Source of the DNA: Schaalia odontolytica
Lineage (GTDB): Bacteria; Actinomycetota; Actinomycetes; Actinomycetales; Actinomycetaceae
Length of the DNA stretch: 64,000 bases
Assembly (NCBI RefSeq): GCF_009730335.1
Contig: NZ_CP046315.1
Location: forward strand, 1,798,001 to 1,862,000
Reading direction: 5' to 3'
Below, piece by piece: positions 59,753 through 64,000 of the stretch. The first letter of the stretch is position 1. The number at the start of each line of letters is the position of its first letter. The translations under genes and the position numbers were made by a program. The notes beneath the pieces are model-generated. The model had not been told where the DNA came from. It did not search any database and saw nothing but the letters and a program-made list of their open reading frames with translations.

Positions 59753-61344
59753 CACAGCTCCTCAAGGGTCTTCGTCTGGCGGAAACCAAGCCACGCGATC
59801 ACGCCCACGACGATGAAGATGACGATGGACATGGCCGAGGCCAGGCCATAGTTCGGGGAACCCGACTCGATCGCGATCTTGTAGACCATCGAGATCAGGA
59901 TGTCAGTCTGGCCGACATCCAAGCCCGGGTAGTTCGGGCCGCCGCCGGTCAGCATGTAGATCAGCGAGAAGTTGTTGAAATTGAACGCGAAGGACGCGAT
60001 CAGCAGCGGCACCGTGGACTGCAGCACGAGCGGCAGCTTGATGGACCACACGGTGCGCAGACCGGAGGCGCCGTCAATCTTCGCGGCCTCTTCGACGTCA
60101 CCCGGCAGGGACTGCAGAGCGCCGAGGCACACGAGGAACATGTAGGGGAAGCCCAGCCACAGGTTCACGCCCAGAATGGAGAACTTCGCCAGCGTTCCAT
60201 CCGTCAGCCACGGGATATTCGTGCCGCCGAGCAGCACCTCGTTGATGAAGCCGAAGTCCTTGTTGAGCATACCCTTCCACACCAGGGTGGCAAGGAAGGC
60301 CGGGAAGGCGTAGGGCAGGATCATAAGGGACTGGTAGATCTTACGACCCTTGATGCGCTTGTCTGCGAACACGAGGCCCAGGATCAGGCCGAGCGCGAAG
60401 GTCGACAGGACGGATGCTGCGGCGAAGACGAAGGACCACAGCAGGGCCTTCAGGAAGGGACCAGCCAGGTCGCCGCGGGCAAACATGTTCATGTAGTTGT
60501 CGAAGCCGACGAAGACGCGCCAGCCCGGGTCGATCTGGTTGCCGTCCGCGTCAACGAAGGCGCCGATCTTATTGTTTGCCGTGTAGACGACGCCGGTCGT
60601 CGTGTCGGTCAGGGTGTCGGCGGCCTCGTCGTAGTTGTAGCGGGACTTGGCCAGGTAGGCGGTCGACCCGTCATCGCTGCGGTAGCTTCCGTCGTTCGGA
60701 TTGTCGGAGGCCGGAACCTTGATGGCGGAGACCTTCTGCTGCGTCTCGGGCTGTAGGATTTCGGCAATCGTCAGGACCTTGTAACCGTCGACCGCGCTGA
60801 TCGCCCCGGCTGCATACGTGCCGGACACCTCGTGCAGCGGGGTCTCGGAGTCGCCCACGCGGATCGCACCCGTCGCAGTGTCGACCACCGCGAGCCCGAG
60901 GCTGTTGCTGTCCTCGACGACAGCGGCAGGGAGGCTCGGCGCACCCTCGGCGCGCTGCTCGGAGGCCTGCAGGATCGAGGCGACGGCGTCAGCCTTGCTG
61001 GAGTTATGGCCCTGGCCGTAGTTCGTGAAGGACACGTAACCCGTGTACCCCATGACGAAGACCTGGTAGATGAGCAGGAAGACCATGCCGGGAACGAGGT
61101 ACTTCGCGGGAATAGTCCGCTTGGAGAAGTACACCCAGTTGACCACGAGAAGCAGGACGACCAGGACGGCAAGAACCGTCCACGACTTCACCAGGTAAGC
61201 GGTGAACATGCCGTAGATTCCCAGGGCATCGATGAGCATCATCAGAACAAGTTTGACGAAGAAACCGGGCCTGGTTACTTCGCTAGCGTGCGAGGCGGTG
61301 CGCGCCTCTTTTTTCTTTTCTGCAGCCTTCGCTGGCTCAGACAT
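59752..61344 (-). CDS. malF: Maltose-type ABC importer, permease (MalF) with large extracellular loop
   Basis: A 530-residue permease. Two to three N-terminal membrane segments are followed by an extracellular domain of about 170 residues (around 110-275, the MalF P2 loop), then five more segments. The EAA loop EEAAKIDGASGLRTVWSIKLPL near 430 contacts the ATPase. ATG 61344 has GGAGGACACG upstream; an earlier in-frame GTG lacks this. A 17-bp hairpin between malE and malF should lower its expression relative to the binding protein. Confidence 0.92.
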   Translation of the reverse strand: MSEPAKAAEKKKEARTASHASEVTRPGFFVKLVLMMLIDALGIYGMFTAYLVKSWTVLAVLVVLLLVVNWVYFSKRTIPAKYLVPGMVFLLIYQVFVMGYTGYVSFTNYGQGHNSSKADAVASILQASEQRAEGAPSLPAAVVEDSNSLGLAVVDTATGAIRVGDSETPLHEVSGTYAAGAISAVDGYKVLTIAEILQPETQQKVSAIKVPASDNPNDGSYRSDDGSTAYLAKSRYNYDEAADTLTDTTTGVVYTANNKIGAFVDADGNQIDPGWRVFVGFDNYMNMFARGDLAGPFLKALLWSFVFAAASVLSTFALGLILGLVFADKRIKGRKIYQSLMILPYAFPAFLATLVWKGMLNKDFGFINEVLLGGTNIPWLTDGTLAKFSILGVNLWLGFPYMFLVCLGALQSLPGDVEEAAKIDGASGLRTVWSIKLPLVLQSTVPLLIASFAFNFNNFSLIYMLTGGGPNYPGLDVGQTDILISMVYKIAIESGSPNYGLASAMSIVIFIVVGVIAWLGFRQTKTLEEL

Positions 61345-61459
61345 CGTGTCCTCCACACGTGCGCAGTTTGCGCGTCATTGCGACGATACCCGCCTGGTGG
61401 CGGGTCGGAAAGCACCCGGGGGTGCGAGTGCACCGCAGTGCGGCGCGAGCGTTTTGCGG

Positions 61460-61503
61460 GCCTCGCACCCGCCCGCCGCGTGGGACGCGGGCGGGTGCGA
61501 GGC
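61460..61503 (-). terminator. Intercistronic hairpin between malE and malF
   Basis: GCCTCGCACCCGCCCGC (61460-61476) and GCGGGCGGGTGCGAGGC (61487-61503) form a perfect 17-bp stem with a 10-nt loop in the 215-bp gap. There is no U tract, so it is probably an mRNA stabiliser or partial terminator that sets the malE:malF ratio. Confidence 0.75.
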
Positions 61504-61559
61504 TGGGTGCTCGCCTCAGGCGAGCGGGGTGTCAGTCGCTATTCAACCGGCGGATTCGA

Positions 61560-62786
61560 TCACTTGGAGGCGATCGCGTTGTTGATGTTGGTGACCATGG
61601 TCGCCCAGCCTTCTGCCGGGGTCTCGGTGCCACTCACGATGTTGGCCTCGGTCTGGCCCCAGAAGTTCCAGACGGAACCCATCGCGGGGATCGCGGGGGC
61701 GAGAGCGCCGGACTCGGCGACCTTCGCGAAGTCCTTGATGTCCTGGTCATCCGACTTGGCGGCGACCGAAGGCATCGCGGAGGCGCGGCCACCGAGCTTC
61801 TGCATCTCTTCCTGAGCCTCGGGGGTAGCCAGGTAGTTGAAGAACTGCTTGGCGGCGACCGGGTTGGCGGACTTGGCGCTCTGGTAGAACATCTGGACAC
61901 CAACGAAGGGCTGTGCGGCCTGGGAGCCGGCGGAGGGGATCGACAGGACGGAGACGTCCATGCCGGCCTCGCGGAAGGCGGCGACGTTCCAGGGGCCGGT
62001 CACCGTGTAGGCGGCCTTGCCATCGAGGAAGGCCTGCTTGGCGATATCAGCCGTGATGGACGGGGAGAACACATTCGCGTCAGCCTGAGCCTTCAGCCAG
62101 GTGGCGAAGTCGGTGCCACCGGAGCCACCCATGGCCAGCTCGGAGGTGTACTCGCCGTCAGCGTTGGTGTTGAAGACGGGGGCGCCGAAGGAGGTCTGGA
62201 AGCCGTAGAAGTGGTACGGGTCGCCCTTGTCACCCATCTGGATGATGAAGGGGTACTCGACGCCGGCGGTCTTGCCGGAGGCGATCATGTCGTCGTAGGT
62301 CTTGGGCTCGTCCTTGGTGAGAGCGTTGTTGCGCACCAGGGCCACGGACTCGACGGCGTAGGGAACGCCGTAGGTCTGACCGTTGTAGGTGACGGCCTTG
62401 ACGGCGACGTCTGCGAAGTTGGACTTGGCCTCGCCGAGGTCCACGGGGGAGACGACGCCGTTAGCGACGAGTGCGCCGAGCTTGTCGTGGGCCATAACGA
62501 TCAGGTCGGGGCCGTTGCCGGTGGGAACCTGGGTGGTGAATTCGGTATCCATGTCGGATTCGGACTTCTGAACGACGTTGACCTTCACGCCGGTGCTGGT
62601 GGTGAAGTCCTCAGCGAGGGTTTCGACCTGGGTGAAGCGGGTATCGTCCGCCCAAATCGTCAGGGTCGCCACAGCGCCGGTCGTGGCGCCGTCCGAGGAG
62701 GAAGGGGAAGAGGTCGTGCCGTTGTTGCAGGCGGCCAGGGCGGTAGCCGCCGCGAAGACGCCGAGTGCTGCGATGCCACGTCGCAT
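61560..62786 (-). CDS. malE: Maltose/maltodextrin-binding lipoprotein
   Basis: A 408-residue extracellular sugar-binding protein of solute-binding family 1. The signal peptide ends in the lipobox LAAC (Cys20), followed by a Ser/Thr linker. TLTIWADDTRFTQVETLAEDFTTSTGVKVNVV near 42-72, YGVPYAVESVALVRNNAL near 140-156 and GKAAYTVTGPWNVAAFREAG near 255 fit the MalE group. The ATG has an AGGAGTAAT site. It heads the operon, whose promoter is next to a LacI-type operator. Confidence 0.92.
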   Translation of the reverse strand: MRRGIAALGVFAAATALAACNNGTTSSPSSSDGATTGAVATLTIWADDTRFTQVETLAEDFTTSTGVKVNVVQKSESDMDTEFTTQVPTGNGPDLIVMAHDKLGALVANGVVSPVDLGEAKSNFADVAVKAVTYNGQTYGVPYAVESVALVRNNALTKDEPKTYDDMIASGKTAGVEYPFIIQMGDKGDPYHFYGFQTSFGAPVFNTNADGEYTSELAMGGSGGTDFATWLKAQADANVFSPSITADIAKQAFLDGKAAYTVTGPWNVAAFREAGMDVSVLSIPSAGSQAAQPFVGVQMFYQSAKSANPVAAKQFFNYLATPEAQEEMQKLGGRASAMPSVAAKSDDQDIKDFAKVAESGALAPAIPAMGSVWNFWGQTEANIVSGTETPAEGWATMVTNINNAIASK

Positions 62787-62846
62787 TATTACTCCTGTGT
62801 TGATCAGGTGGTCGCCACCATCAGCGACCTGCTACACGACCACTGT

Positions 62847-62887
62847 AATACGCTCGATTTTGTTTCTGCAACAATTTTCGCAATTGT
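62847..62887. promoter_or_regulatory. malE promoter and LacI-type operator
   Basis: ACAATT (62871-62876) and AATTGT (62882-62887) form a palindrome around TTCGC. On the minus strand it is followed by TTGTTG and, about 18 bp on, TATTAC as the -35 and -10 of malE. The TGCAA words at 62868, 62881 region and 62890 recall MalR-type sites. It lies between malE and the regulator and could control both. Confidence 0.6.
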
Positions 62888-62950
62888 GTGCAAGCTGTTA
62901 CATTTATAGGGAAACAGCTGCACTCGGACGCCCAAAGGAGAGTTGAGCCG

Positions 62951-63967
62951 ATGACCAAAAATCGTACAAGCATGGCCGATATTGCGGCCCATGCGGGTGT
63001 ATCGACCGCAACTGTTTCACGCGTTTTCAACGGCGTCGGCCAGGTCTCCGAAGACACGCGCCGCAGGGTCCTGACGGCGATCGATGAGCTGGGCTACGAC
63101 CGTCCACCCAGCGAGCACACGCCCAGTACTCCGACGATCGGTGTTATCGTGCCCGAACTCACGAACCCGATCTTCGCTTCCTTCGCCCACCACCTCCAGG
63201 AGGAGATTTCGCGCGCGGGCGGCATCGCCCTCATTCGCACGCAGACACCGGGCGCAACGTCCGAGTTCGATCATCTCGCGTCACTCGTCGACCACCACGT
63301 CGACGGACTCATCTTTGTCTCCGGCAGGCACGCAGATCTCTTGTCCGACCTCTCCCCCTATCACGACGTCGCTGCGCGCGGAATCCCCTTCGTCACGATC
63401 AACGGCGCACGCCAGGAGGTCCCAGCCCCCGACTTTTCCACCGGGGACTCCCTCGGCATTCGCGCCGCGGTCAGCCACCTGCACGAGCTGGGCCACACGC
63501 GCATCGCGCTTCTCACCGGCCGCACGCACATTGTCCCAGCCCTACGTAAGGCCGAGGCATTCACGCAGGTGATGGGCGAGCTGATCGGGGACCACTCCCC
63601 CATCATCGAAGAAACCTTCTACACGTACGAGGCCGCAGCCGCCTACACGCACGCCCTCCTGGAGCGCGCCGTGACGGCAATCATCACGGGTTCTGACCTG
63701 CAGGCCCTCGGCGCCATCCGCACGATCTCCTCGCTCGGCCTGTCCGTCCCGGATGACGTCTCGGTCATCGGTTTCGATGACACATTCCTCATGAGCCACC
63801 TGGATCCGGCACTCACGACGATTCACCAGCCCGTGCAGTCGATCGTCACATCCGCCGTGCGCGCTCTCTTCGAGGCATTGAACACAGCCAATTACGCCCC
63901 CGCGCACGCCGATTACGTCTTTTCGCCCGATTTGATCGTGCGGAGCTCGACGGGACGCGTCCGATAA
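62951..63967 (+). CDS. LacI family transcriptional regulator (probable MalR)
   Basis: A 338-residue regulator. The helix-turn-helix MADIAAHAGVSTATVSRVFNGVGQVSEDTRRRVLTAIDELGY (about 8-50) includes the hinge-helix region; the ligand domain has TIGVIVPELTNPIFASF near 61, DGLIFVSG near 117, and DVSVIGFDDTFLMSHLDPALTTIHQP near 285. The ATG has AAAGGAG 11 nt upstream. Divergent placement next to malE suggests it represses the importer in the absence of maltodextrins. Confidence 0.93.
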   Translation: MTKNRTSMADIAAHAGVSTATVSRVFNGVGQVSEDTRRRVLTAIDELGYDRPPSEHTPSTPTIGVIVPELTNPIFASFAHHLQEEISRAGGIALIRTQTPGATSEFDHLASLVDHHVDGLIFVSGRHADLLSDLSPYHDVAARGIPFVTINGARQEVPAPDFSTGDSLGIRAAVSHLHELGHTRIALLTGRTHIVPALRKAEAFTQVMGELIGDHSPIIEETFYTYEAAAAYTHALLERAVTAIITGSDLQALGAIRTISSLGLSVPDDVSVIGFDDTFLMSHLDPALTTIHQPVQSIVTSAVRALFEALNTANYAPAHADYVFSPDLIVRSSTGRVR

Positions 63968-64000
63968 CTCCCCAGATCACGGCGGTTCGGGCGGCGAGAT

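Overview
The window is a 64-kb piece of a high-GC actinobacterial chromosome. Gene content (a DUF3516 helicase, the dgt-dnaG pair, a MalE-MalF-MalG importer with no ATPase of its own, sortase-free Gram-positive lipoproteins) and the many apparently leaderless promoters fit Actinomycetaceae, probably Schaalia/Actinomyces. The genus is an inference; no rRNA or tRNA gene was seen. About 57 protein genes are supported and most lie on the minus strand.

Layout. 0.3-5.6 kb: helicase, a VOC/bleomycin-binding-like protein, a quinone reductase-like flavoprotein, a Pr6Pr membrane protein and a DinJ/YafQ-type toxin-antitoxin pair. 5.6-10.6 kb: a complete oligopeptide ABC importer (A-B-C-D-F order) with overlapping genes. 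11-18 kb: housekeeping genes (ybaK, yccF, yggS, marC, a domain-permuted lipoate ligase, ilvD and a short MetE-like protein). 18-21.6 kb: a four-gene MacAB-like export operon led by a lipoprotein. 21.6-31.3 kb: a GATase, manA, a CydD/CydC-like ABC pair, ilvE, a TraX-like protein and luxS. 31.3-34.6 kb: dnaG and dgt. 34.8-37.3 kb: an acidic surface protein and a two-component system. 37.3-46.1 kb: UDP-glucose dehydrogenase followed upstream by a tight six-gene operon of three glycosyltransferases, an ABC exporter and two APH-fold proteins, probably making and exporting a glycoconjugate. 46.4-48.4 kb: a beta-glucoside-type PTS EIIBCA.

48.5-52.0 kb is the most unusual block. It is a visibly lower-GC three-gene operon (EspC-like helical protein, EspB-like helical/Gly-rich protein, secreted subtilase) that looks like an orphan type VII secretion substrate plus its protease. 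It is bracketed by two 36-bp hairpins with identical arms in inverted orientation. 52-64 kb: aroD, dusB, glyS, a YtrA-type regulator with an ABC pair, about 1 kb of non-coding DNA, then malG-malF-malE with a divergent LacI regulator.

Non-coding structure is rich. A six-site array at 27.42-27.52 kb (three sites facing three, every 19 bp, exactly concentric) and a second 19-bp-period array at 58.19-58.27 kb are unexplained. A hairpin family built on GACGAGGCCGGGG recurs behind operons, and a copy of its core lies inside dusB. A TCATGAG-N6-CTCATGA palindrome occurs twice, once by the acidic-protein gene and once by the glycan operon. At least eleven genes carry a TANNNT-like hexamer 6-7 nt before the start codon, which suggests leaderless mRNAs.
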